The notes under the pieces were generated by a model, which did no database searches, was not told where the DNA came from, and was given only the letters and a program-made list of their open reading frames with translations. Below, piece after piece: positions 12,901 to 24,900 of a stretch of DNA of 64,000 nt. This DNA is from Nocardia aurantia. Lineage in GTDB: Bacteria > Actinomycetota > Actinomycetes > Mycobacteriales > Mycobacteriaceae. The stretch's first letter is position 1, and the number at the start of each line of letters is the position of its first letter. Location of the stretch: positions 186,001 to 250,000 of the forward strand of contig NZ_WEGI01000008.1 of assembly GCF_009604425.1 (NCBI RefSeq). The letters are read 5' to 3'. Made by a program: the position numbers and the translations under genes.

Positions 12901-15900
12901 CACCCTCGCCGATATTCACCACGTCAACCTGCCCGAGGCGCCCGGTCCGGTGCTCCGCGCCGCACTCGATCGCGCGGGCATCCCGTGGCGGGTCCTGGAC
13001 AGCCACGCGATCGCCCGCAGCAACGACGCGGAATCCATTGCGCGCGAACAGCGCCGGCTTCAGGAAGACCTCGCCGTGGTCGAAGCCAGGGTCGCGGGGA
13101 TCCGCCGGGAGCTCGCGGCCGCCGAACAGGCGCCGGCCCCGGGGCGGCAGAAATTGCTCGAGCTGGGACGCCTGGAGTTGCGCAATGCCGCAGCGATGCG
13201 GGACCGGATCCTCGAAATGCTGGTGCATCTCGACGCGGGACCGGTTCCCGCGGCATCGCCGGACGACCCCGGGCTCGTGACGATGGATCTGTCCCGGGGC
13301 GGGCCGTGGCCCGACCTCGACGGCACTGTGGCTGCGGCGCTGCGTGATTGGCCGCGGGACCGGGTCGAGTTGACCGTGGCCGCGGTGTACGACCTGGCAC
13401 GCCGGGTGTTCGAACACCCGGCGAATGCGCGAAATACGGTCTCGTCGACCATATCGGTGGCCCTGCGGGCCCGCGACGACGACGTGTCGGTCTACGTCTC
13501 GGGCGAAAACCTCGACCGGCCACTGATATTCCGTCTGAACCGCGGTCCGGCGGTGACCGCCGAGTTGGTGGCGCCGCTGGTGAACCGGGCCGAACGAGCC
13601 GGCGTGCTGTCCGCGCCGGTACATACCCTGGTCGGCCGGGTCGCGGATCTCATGCCCGGGTCACGGAGCGAGATGATCCGGCGCACGGTCGCGTACTTCG
13701 GTCAGCGCAGTCTGGACAACGGATACGACCTGGATCAGACCCACGTGCCCTGGGTGGAGATCGCGGTCGAAACCCCGCAACCGGGCACGTCGACGCTGAA
13801 GTCGGCCGTGGTCAACCGTTCTCAGCGCGACGAGGTGACGATCACCGCGACCACGGCCGGCATCGGGATCCGGATGTGGCGATACCTCGACGACACCACC
13901 GAATCGCATCATCTCGACGACGCGGTCCGGGTCCTGGTGTCCGAACTGCTGGCGGACCGAGCCGACGAGACCGAGCAGGTCGCGGCCGCGGCGAGCGACA
14001 TCGCGGTGCGGGTGTACGGCGACGACGCGGCGCGCGAGGCGCACCCCAGCGGCCGGATGGGGCTCGAGTTGCGGGTGGATCCGGACGGGCGGAATCTGGG
14101 AATCGCGGTGTGGCATCAGGGCAGGCATGTCGAGGGAACCGTCTCGACATCCCCCCGCGATCCGGACGGCGCCGGCATCGGTCTGAGCGAATTGGGTGAC
14201 CGGGTGGTGCGATTGGCGAGCACCCTGGGAATCCCGGTCGACGCGCGGGATCCGGCGTCCGTGCGGACGGCGCTGGTGGCGGTGGCCCCGGAACGGTCAT
14301 GGCGCGCCGGACGTTTCCGGGACGCCGCGCGGGAATACCTCGCCGGTTTCGACGACCCCGAGCGCTGGGCGGCGCTGCACACGCTCGCCGGACAGTTCCG
14401 CGGCGCCGGCGTGCCCAGTTCGCTGGACGGGCTGGTGCGGTGGCTCGCTCACGAGAACGGCAAGTCCCGGGACCATGTGCCCGACACCGAGGAATTCGGC
14501 ATCTGGTTGCGGATGGTCCTGGACTGGCCGCGGGAACTGCCGACCGAGGCGGTCGATGTACGCGTGATCCTGTCCGCGATCGCGCGCTATCGGGCGGAGG
14601 ATCTCTACGACGGATTCCCGCCCGGCGTGGCGCAACTGCGTGAGTTCGCGCACTGGAGCGCGGATCTGCACCGCGTCATGGATCTCACCGGTGCGTCGGC
14701 CGAGACGGCACACGCGTTGACACCGGCGCTGCGCGACGTGTCTCGCGTGGTGCGTGCCCGTTACGGCCTGGACGAGGCGGCGGGCGAACGTCCGGACGAC
14801 CCCGCCGGGCCCGAACCGGTCGACCCGGACCTGATCCGCGAATTCGCGCACACGACCATCGCCGGGCACCGGACCGAATCCGCCCCGGAGAGCACACAGG
14901 ACGAGGTCCGGAAGTTGTTGGACGCGGCGCGAATCGCGCTGTACTACGGATTCGGCAAACGCGCGGCCCCGCCGTACTACGCGACCCGCGGAACGCTCGA
15001 ATATTCGGTGATGCTCGGCGAGATCGCGCGCCTGCAGGAACTGCTCGTCCGGAAATGGCCGCACGCCGAGGGACGGTCCTTCCGATTCCTGGAATTCGTC
15101 TCACGGCAGTACGCGCAGGCCTGGGATCCGTATCACCTCGTGCTGCGCTATCGGAGAATTCGCGACAGGTCGGCGGATCACGTCGTCGGATCCCTCGACG
15201 AGTTGACGGAGTTCGTGGCGACCGGGTCCGCCGAACCGGGCGGTACGCACGACGCCTTCCAGGCCGAGGAACAATGGGGCGCGGAGGAATACATCCTGCG
15301 CAACTACGTCGGCGAGTGGGTGGACGGGGTCTTCGTGCCCGCGGACGGCTTCCGGCCGGGCACACTCGACCTCCCTCGGTTCGTGCACCGGATCTACGCC
15401 CACGACCTCACGATCAACGACGCGATCATCCGGTTCCTGAAAGCCGCCGGATTCGTTCCGGGGCAGTTCGCGACCGCCGGCGACATCGGCGGAGGCAATG
15501 CGCTCGGATACGAACTCGGTACCGCCGGTTTCGTCCGGGGTGGTTTCGAGCAGATCCTCTACGAGGGGAACGAACAGGAGTGGAACGCCCTGCAGGCCGC
15601 CCGCGGACCGGGGCAGCAGAAGTACATCGACGCGCAGGGCATCCCGCGCACGTTCGAGAGCCGGAAGATCTGGCGGCAATGGGTACCCGCGATGTCCGAC
15701 CTGTTCTCCCGGTATTTCCCGGATCACGACGCGGGAGCCGACGCCGACGCCACCATCGCCGGACTCCACCAGGCCTCCACACCCGTCCGCGGCAACGTCT
15801 TCACGCTGGGGCAGGGGCTGTGGGCGCTGTCCCAGATGACGTGGGTCCACGACTCGCTCAGCTGGGAACTCGCCGACGCCCTGGCCGCGTTCACCCGCGC

Positions 15901-18900
15901 CATGGAAGCGGGGACCGAATGCGCCGTGATCGCTTTCATGCTGAACGACCAGGACGAGAACGGCCCGGAGGGTAAGGGCAAGGGTTATTACGCGGGCGAT
16001 GTCCTCTTCCCGAATACGGCCTGGCTGCGGGTGCCGTACCTGAGAATCATCCGCTCGAACCCGCGGGTGGAATCGGTGCGCGTACTCGAGGCCCACGACT
16101 TTCCCGGCGCCGGGGAGTCGATCTCCTACGCCGAGCACGGCCTCGGCGTCCTGGTCGTCACGTACTACTCGGACGAGGAGATGGCGAGCCGCGCGATGCG
16201 GCCGGAGCGGCATGCCGAGGCATGGCACGTGCCCGTCCCGGCCGACGTCGCCCCGGACTCGGCGGTCACCGTGATCACCGATCTCGTGAGCGACGTGATG
16301 TTCGACCGGCCGGAGGCGGACCGGGACGCCGTGGTGTCGGCAGCCGAGGAATTGCTGCGTGAGGTACGGCCCCGATTGACCGGACCGGCGGAATTCGCGA
16401 TCGTCCTCGAGGAGGACGGCGTACGGCTCGACATCGCCCACACCGACGAGACCCCCGCGCCCGGGGAACGGCAACCCGAGCCGCTCGGCGCCGCAAGCGA
16501 ATACCCGCCGGCCGTGCGCGGGGTCTTCACGGAACGGATACTCTCCGCCGGCCGTGCGAGCGCGGGGACCGGTCCGGGGGCCGACCCGACGGTCCCGCGG
16601 GGCGCGGCCGAACCGGGCGACGTCGAGCCGCCCGTGCCTCCCGCCGAGGACGTGCGCCGCCCGGCCCGGGAGGACGGTCCGTGGGATCCGGCGGTCGCGC
16701 CGCTCTCGCGGGATGTGCCCCCATGGGCGATGGGACATGCCGCGGCGGAGGGGCGTTCGGATTCCGGCACCTTCGGCGGCCGGTCGGCGGGTCCGACTCC
16801 GGCCGGCCGCGAGCGATCCGCCTCCGCGTATCCCGACCATCCGGCCTATCGCACCGCACCGTCCGGTCCGGGCGTCGTTACCGGTAATCCCTATCGCACG
16901 CAACGGGATTCGAGTACCGGCTCGGCGGTGTCGCCGGAGTCGGCGACGGTGTGGCTCGCCGAACTGCGTGCTGCCCGCAATGGGCGGGCCCGGCGCGTCC
17001 CCGCGGAACGACTGCGCGACCTCGCCGAGTTCGCCGCAAGCCTCGAGGAGATGACCTCGGCGACAGCGGAACTCGCGCGCCGCGAGGCCGAGGCGGGCGG
17101 TGTGGCCGGGAGGCAGGCCGCACTCATGCTGGTCGGCCGCCTCGTCGCGACGCTGGCCGACGCCCACCGAGACGTCCGGGCGCGACCCGCGGCAGTTCGT
17201 GCGCTGGCCGCGCTGAGCAGTGCGGACACCGCGCAGCTGGACCTCGTCGGTGGCCTGGTTTCCCTCGAGGCGGCCACCGCCGCACAGGGTGTCGACGAGA
17301 ACGACCCGCTCGACGGGACCGCCTCGGATCCTTCGGTGGCGCACTATCACGCGCTGCGGGACCTCGCCAACTGGCTCGACATGACAGCGATGCTGCCGCT
17401 CATCGCGCCGGACAACGTGGCGCGGCACTATGACCGGGTGATCCGGCAGCTCGTCCCGCTGCGGCAGGAACTCGACGGGTGGCTGATCGGCGCCGTGGCG
17501 CGCAGCGTCGACGATGCCCAGACCTCGGAACGAGCGGGCCGGGCCGCCGCCCAGCGGTTGCGCACCGCCACGACGCGCGTTCGCGAACTCGACGAACTCC
17601 TGGGTTCGCAGCGCCCGCCGCGCGAATACCTCGACACAGAGCTCACCGAGGAAGTCCTGGGTTCGGTTGCGGCAGCGAGTGTTCGAAGTCCGGACCACCC
17701 GCACAACGAGGATGCCTTCCTCCTGCTGACGGCGACGGTCGGCGGCGAGGAAGTCACGGCGATGGTCGTTCTCGACGGGTTGTCCAGGCCGCGTGGTGGT
17801 CACCGCGCGTCCGCCGCCGGAAGGGACGCCGCCCGCGAACATATCGCCGCGGCGCTGGACGAAGCCGCGCGCACCGGCCGGCTGGACCCGGTCAGCGCGG
17901 TCCGCGGCGCGGTGGCGGCCGCCCAGGAGGCGGTGCTCGCCCTGGATCCCGAACCCGGCGCCGACAGTCCCCCCGCCACCACGATCGCCGTCGCGCTGCT
18001 GGAATCCGGCCGGCTCACCGTCGACTGGGTCGGCGACAGCCGGGTGTACTGGATACCGCTGGACGGGCAACCCGCGCGGCAACTGACCGTCGACGACTCG
18101 AACGTCCGAAAGGTCATGGACGGATTGGGTTTCTCCCGCGAGGAGGCCGAGCATTCGCCGTTCGGCCGTGGTCTCGCCCATTGTCTCGGCCGCTCCCTGG
18201 ACGGACTGGAACCGCATGCGGAGACGGTCGAGGGCCTCCGCGGCCCCGGCATGGTCGTGGTGGCAACGGACGGAATGTGGGAGCCGATCAGCCCGGACGA
18301 CCCCACGCCCCTCGTGGACATTCTCCGCGAGGCGCTCGCGGAGTCCGACGGCGATCCGCGCGCCATCCCTCGCGCCTTCGTGCGAGCGGCCATCGAGGCG
18401 GGCGGCCGCGACGATGTCACCGTCGCGGCGGCGCCGCTGACCGGAACCGCGCCCGATGTCAACGAAAAAGACTCTGCCGCAACAGATTCTGCCGAGCAAC
18501 CGGCCGCCGCGGGGACCCCGTGGAGCGCCGCGGCCGCCCGCGTTCCCGCCGGTGCCGAGACTCGTGCCCCGCACACCGGATCCGCCCGCCCGCTGCGCGG
18601 CTCGATGGGGGTGCCCGATGCCGACGACCCCCTCGGCATCGACGGCAATCCACTCGATCACGGTCGCCGGTTCGAGCGAGGGAAGAGTCGCCCGGAGCAA
18701 CTCGCCGTGACCTACGCGACCGGCGGTGGCTTCGCGCGCGGCGATCGGCGGGACCCGGACCCCGCCTCGAATACGGTCGCGGAATACCTGGCCGGACAGC
18801 GGGCCGAATTGGCGCGCATCAGAGCAGAATTGATCGAACTCGGCGGCGACAGCTGGCGCCGCCACGACTCCGGGAAGCCGTTCCGGCAACGGGTGCGAGA

Positions 18901-21900
18901 ACTCGCCGTCGGATTGCGGGCCCGCGAGCGCACCGGAACCTTCACACCGAAACACCGGCGTGGCCTGGAATTGGCCGAGAAATTCCTCGAGCTCGAGCGC
19001 GACCTCACCGAGGCCGAAGGGGTTTCCGGCGGCCGGCCGACGCCGGAGACGCAGTCCGCGGCGGACGACCCCGCACCGCCGCCGTGGATGCGGAAGTCCG
19101 GCACCACAGAGCCGGTCGAGCAGTTCGCATTCCGGCGTTGGGACGAATTGTCGGTGCGGAATTCTCCGGATGTGGTCGCCGATGACGATCCGCTCGACAG
19201 GTGGCTCCACGAGCTGCGGGACGCGGGAGTCGACGACGCCCGATTCATGGCGGCCCTCGAACAGGTCTACGACTATCTACGTTTCGACTCCGCCTGGGTG
19301 CTGACCGCCGAACGCGTTGCGGAGCTGAAACAGGACGGAAAGATCTTCCTGTTGTCCTACGGTAATCCCGAGGACGGCAGCGCGGTATTCCTCGAACAGG
19401 TCGTCGGCATGCTCGGGCGTGACAAGGTCGTCGTGGTGACCTCCGGATGGGACCGCGGACACGGTGCGGCGACCGCACAGGGCACCGACAAGCCGCAGCG
19501 GCCGCACAGCACCGAGGCGGCACGGTTTCGCCTGATAGCGGAGCAGGCGGGCGCGCGGCCCGCGCGGTTCATCGAGGAACCCGCGGCGCCGAACACCGAG
19601 GGCAACGTGGTGCGTTCGATGGAACTGCTCGAACCCGAACTGCGACAAGACCATACCGACGCGGCCATCGTCACCACCTGGCCCGCGCATCTGCGGCGAG
19701 CCGTCAACGCCACCAGATTCTTTTCCCGGCTGCGGCGGGTGTATGCCGTCGCCCCCGATATCGCCCTCGACGCGTATCTGCGTTTCGGACATCGCTCGGC
19801 CCTGGATCCGGTGCGGTCCCCGCTCGACATCGCCGTCGCCATCCTGTCGGAATTGAAAGGCCTGCTGGAGTATTCGCTCGCCGGCAAACTGGCCGAGGAA
19901 GACGTACCGCTGCACATTCTCGGGGCCTACCGCCACGCCGTCGCAGCGCTGGACGGAGTCGCCCCCGCAGCGAATCTGGACCAGGCGATCGCCGACCGGA
20001 CGGCTCGGGACCTCGCCGCTCCGAATGCCTTCCTGCCGACTCCGGCGGAACATATCGTTCCGGGACCGATGCGACTGGCGGTCAACATGATTCAGCACCA
20101 ATTGGCGGTGCTGCCGGAGCAGGCCTTGCGGACGGTGCGGCTCGAGGACGTCACCGGCTGGATGAGCCGGTGGCTCGAATATCACCATCGGACCGAGCTC
20201 GCCACCCGGGCGGCCGCGGGCGAGGACGCGGCCACGGTCGGCCGGCAGGCCGCGCTCGAAGCGCACCGGAAGCGGTCGGCCCAACGCAGCGCGGAGTTGA
20301 TGCGGGAACTGGATCGGATACTCGGACATCCCGATCGGGCACCGCACCGGCACCCTCCGGAAGACGACCGGCTCGCGGAGATCCGGCGATTGGCCCGGAG
20401 TTCCCCGCATTTCACGCCCCTGCTCGATGCGCTCGAAAAGTACTTCGCCGCAGTAGCTTTCGAACACGCGGCGCCCGCCGACGGACCGGAATCCCGTGCC
20501 GATGCCGCCCGGCCCGTCGCCGGGTTCCCGCTGCTGCGCATGCGCTACCTCGATGTCCCGGCCACCGGTTTCACCGGCAGACCGACGCAGCGTCACGTCG
20601 CACATCTCGCGGGCGTGCCGCAGTCGACGGTCAGCGTGGTACTCCGCCGGGCGGCGCCCGACCACTCGGATGCCGAGCAACTCATCCTGCTGGCCGCCGA
20701 TTGGCTCGGTTACCCGATTCCGGCCGCGCTGCGATCCGCCCTCGATCCCGTTCTGGCCGGGCTCCGGCCGGATCGCCCCGCCGGGGACCGACCCGCGCCG
20801 ACGCGGGACATGCCCCCGAAGCCTTCGCCGTGGGCACCGGGTGCGGCCCGCGCGACGAGCCGGATCGCCGACGCGTCCCCGGCCACTGCCGCGAATACGG
20901 CGACGGCCGAACCCGCGGGACCGACCGCCGGGATGCCGACGGCGGAACTCGTGGCGGCGCTGCGGCGGAGCGGCATCGTGGCGCAGTTGCCACCGATCGT
21001 GCGGGAGGCGTTGGACAACGACGAGGATGCCTTGGTCGAATGCCTCGAGCAGCTCACCCCCGAGCAGCAGCGGTTGCTGGGACTGCGGTTCGGCCGGCAA
21101 CTGTCGGTCCGGCACACCGCGGAGACGTTGCGCCGCACCGCGGGCGCGGTGCGGACGGGACAGCGCACCGCCTTCCAGCGACTCGCCCACCTGCTGGAGA
21201 AGCATGCCGGTAACGATCCCGTGACGGTGGTGCTGGAGGCGCTCGAGCACGATCGGGATGCGTTCGACCGCTGCCTCGCCCAACTCGGGGCCGGTCAGCG
21301 CGCCGCCGTCGAGGGCCGGCTGCTACGGAATCTGTCCACCGCCGAACGGGTGGCAGAGCTCGGGCCGAATCACGCACAGACCTATTACCGTGCGATCCAA
21401 CGGCTCTCGGCGTTGCTGCTCGGCGATGCCCAGGCCCGCCCCGGGGTGGACGCGGACCGGGAACTGGTCCGCGCCACGCCGGTTCGAATTCTGGCACCCG
21501 CCATCGCCCGGCTCGCGAACCCCTCCTACCGGCAAGCGCTGACGCTGCGATACGTGCGCGGACTGTCTCGTGCGGCGGCCGTCGCCGAAACCGGGGCCGG
21601 CACCGGGGCTTTCGACATGCGAGAGTTTCGCGCGATTCGCGCCGTCGCCGGATATCTGCGTGACGATACGACGGTCGTGGCGTCGGATCCGAACCACGTT
21701 GTGGTGCAAGCACTCTGCGGTGTCGGCGAACTGGAGTTCGTCCGCGGGCGCTACGGCGAGACCAGTCCGATCACGCTCCCCGGCCCGGACGCCCGCGCGA
21801 TCATGCGGCAGATCGGTATCCACGCGCGCGAACTCGCCCAATACGCGCACGGCCGATGGACCGGCGGATCCATCGCCGAATTCGTCGCCCGCATCGAAAA

Positions 21901-24900
21901 CTCCGGCGACCCCGCCGACTCGGCACTGCTGACGATCCAGTACCGGGACGACCGCCCCGACGACATCGACGCCCACGCCCTCAGCGTCACCACCGACGAC
22001 ACCGGCGAGTTACACCTGCATCGGACGACCCCGGGACCGGACGGCGAACCGGAACATCAACACTTCACCGGACCGGAAGCACGCGCCCGCCTCGCGCAAC
22101 TGGCGGCGTTCGAGGCGGCCGGAGCGACTGTCTCGGCGATCATCTTCCACCGCGACGGCACTCCCGAGTCTCCGATCGATCCGGACAGCGTCGTCGACTG
22201 GACGCGCTCCGCGGGCCCCACCACCCGGATCGGCCGCGAGCGGAATGCGCCCGGGCTCCGCGCTCCGGCCGGCCCGGCCGCCGTACCGGTTCCCGCTCCC
22301 AATGCGGATGAGGCGACCGCCGATGAATTGCGCGACTGGACAGCCGGTCTCACCACCTCGGCGGCGTGGCGGGCCATGCTGGACCTTCGCGATCGGGTCG
22401 CCGAGCGATTGGCGGCGGTCGATCGCGGCGAGACGCCACCGATGACGGACCTGACCGATCCGGGACGGGCATTGAACGCCGTGCTGGCCGAGCTGCGGGC
22501 CAGATCCGGCGCCGCGATGGCCGCACTCGTCGACTCGGGAGATCCGCAGTGGACGAATGAACGGGATCTGGTCCGCACGGCGCGCGCCGTCACCGGCTGG
22601 GCGGACCTCGAGCTCGACATGCACCGCAGTGCGGAGGTTGTCACGAATGTCCTCGGGACCGTCCGTGCCCCGCGGTACGCGCCCAATCCGCTGCACGGCT
22701 TGCCGATCGGTTTCGCCGAGATCTACGACCACCTGACCCGGCTCGCCACGGCGCTGCGGGGTACATCCGTCGAAAAAGTACGGGCACAACTCATTTCGAC
22801 CGCGATGGCGATACGGTCCGACGGCAACGGGCGCGAGACGCTGTTCTGGGTGGACCTCGCCGACAGCTACCTGGACACGCGATCCCGGCGGCAGCCCGAT
22901 CCGGTGCTCGCCGCCGCCTTCGGTCGATTGCCCGATCGCGCAACGGCTTTCGCGCAAGCGCAGGGCGCGGAAGCGGACCGCCGCGCCGAGACCGGCGCCG
23001 ATTACGTGCGCGATCTGCTGACGATCGCGATGCATCAACTGGTCGACACCACCGACCATGTGTCCGGACTCCGCAACCTGCGGCACGCCATCGATGTCCT
23101 GAACGAGCTGAACCGGCTCGGCGACCACCCGTCCCTGCGGGCCGCCGCCGCGGCGCTCGACCGCCTGCACACGCGGATGCGGAACGCCGCCTGGGCACAG
23201 CGCCGCGTGCACATCAGCACACCGCGGATCGCGGAGATCGCGCACGAATATTTCGTCGTCGGTAGCCGGCTGCGGGACGAACTGGCACTGGGGCTGGCGG
23301 AACTACCGGCAACCACCGGGGATGCCCGATCGGATCGGCCCATCCTGCCCTGGAGCGCGGAACCGGTGTTCTCGGCGATTCCGGTGCCGGGCGAACCGGT
23401 CGCGAGCGCACCCGGACGACCGCTGACCCCGGATGCGCTGTTCGAGGAGATTCTGCGCGTCGTGGGTAACGAAATCGTCGCCCAGAACATCATCGCGGAG
23501 GCCACCGCCGCGGTCGGCGACGACCTCACCGCGCTCGCCTCGACGGCCCACACCCTCGCGATCCGGCAATTGCGCTTCGCGCTGCACCGGCAGCAGGTAC
23601 TCATCCGATTGACGAGTATGAAAGCCGAGCCGTCGAACCCGTTGCTTCGAGCGGTCGCCCTGGCGACCCGGCAACAATGGGACCGGCACCTCGCCGAATT
23701 CGACAGTGACCGGCTCGCCGCATTTCTGGACGTGTTCTGGCACGGCCGATCGAATCGAGCGGCGGTGGATATCGCGGACGATGTCGCGCATCGCCTCGCG
23801 ATCCGGCTCGCGGCGGAGAATCCGCAACACCCGGACTCGGCGCGGCACGACGCGGGCCCGGCCGAGCCGGATCGGATCCCGGGGTTGCTGACGATCGCCG
23901 AATATCTTCCCCGCGGAGCGTCTCCCGGCCCGGCAGACCACCGTGTGCCCATGCCCGAGGATGTGGCGCGGCGGCTGATCGACGCGGCACTCCGAAAACT
24001 GCCGCAGGCCATGGCCGGTAACTACAATCTCAACATTCCCGTCGGTGATCCGGAAACCGGTCGATTCCTGGTACGTATCCGGCTGTCGGGTGGCGACGGA
24101 CTGGACGCCAGGCCCGAGCTCGAATGGCGAATCTACGAAATACTCGCCAAATACCGCGTCCACCGGAGCCCCCGGCTGTTCGGGCTGTTCGACCGCGTCG
24201 ACATGCCGGACGGCCGGCGGGTGAACGGCGTCCAGATTCTCGGATTCGTCGAGGACGCCCAGCGTGTCGCCGATATGGCCGCGCCGCCGGCGGAGCTCCT
24301 GGTACGCGAACTCGACGAGCTCTATCGGGAGCTCGCTGCCGTGCCGGTGCCCCATATCGATGCGGGTGAATTCATCCGGCAAATGGTGGCCGAACAGACG
24401 GAGCGATACCGAGCCGCGCTCGACGAATTCGGCGAGTATTTCGCGGCCGTCGGTATTCCTTCGCACCCCTTCGCACCGGTGGTGATGTGGTCTTGGTTGA
24501 TGGATCCGGTGCGCAGCCAGATCGTCCACGGTGACCCGCATTTCGGCAATCTGCTCCTCGTCGTCGCGGACGGCCGGACCGAGGTGGTGGCGCTGGACTG
24601 GGAGCTGTGGCGGGTAGCGCCGCGCGATTACGACGCGGCGCGCCTGCACCTGCTGACGGGTATCGGCCGGGGCGCGAAGCCGCCCTACGGCGCCATGGAG
24701 TCGATCGCGCGGCTCATCCACGACACCATCCGGCTGACCAGGGCCGCGTCGTACGGGCTGCTGACACCGGAACAGATCGGGTTCGTCAACGACGAGTACG
24801 TCGCCGCCTGGACGGTGGCCTGCACGGAGTGGGCTTCGGCACCGGGCGCCGGTCTGCGTCGGATTTTGGCACTGGACTACTTGCCCATGCCGGACTTCCT

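Noticed and set aside
13022-13250. Possible transmembrane or signal segment in the giant protein
   Set aside because: The segment is charged with heptad spacing, so a coiled coil; no hydrophobic run long enough for a membrane span was seen.
18830-18860. L-G-G-D-S around Ser6282, like a carrier-protein attachment site for the fused PPTase
   Set aside because: The surrounding helices do not follow the carrier-protein pattern (no hydrophobic helix after Ser), and another D-S-L at about 9770 is no better. Likely chance, although mass spectrometry for a pantetheine arm could settle it.
15101-19210. A 1,369-codon minus-strand open frame under the giant gene
   Set aside because: Its translation is low-complexity Arg/Gly/Ala-rich without any domain, while the plus frame has methyltransferase-like and PP2C motifs. 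It is an effect of high GC.
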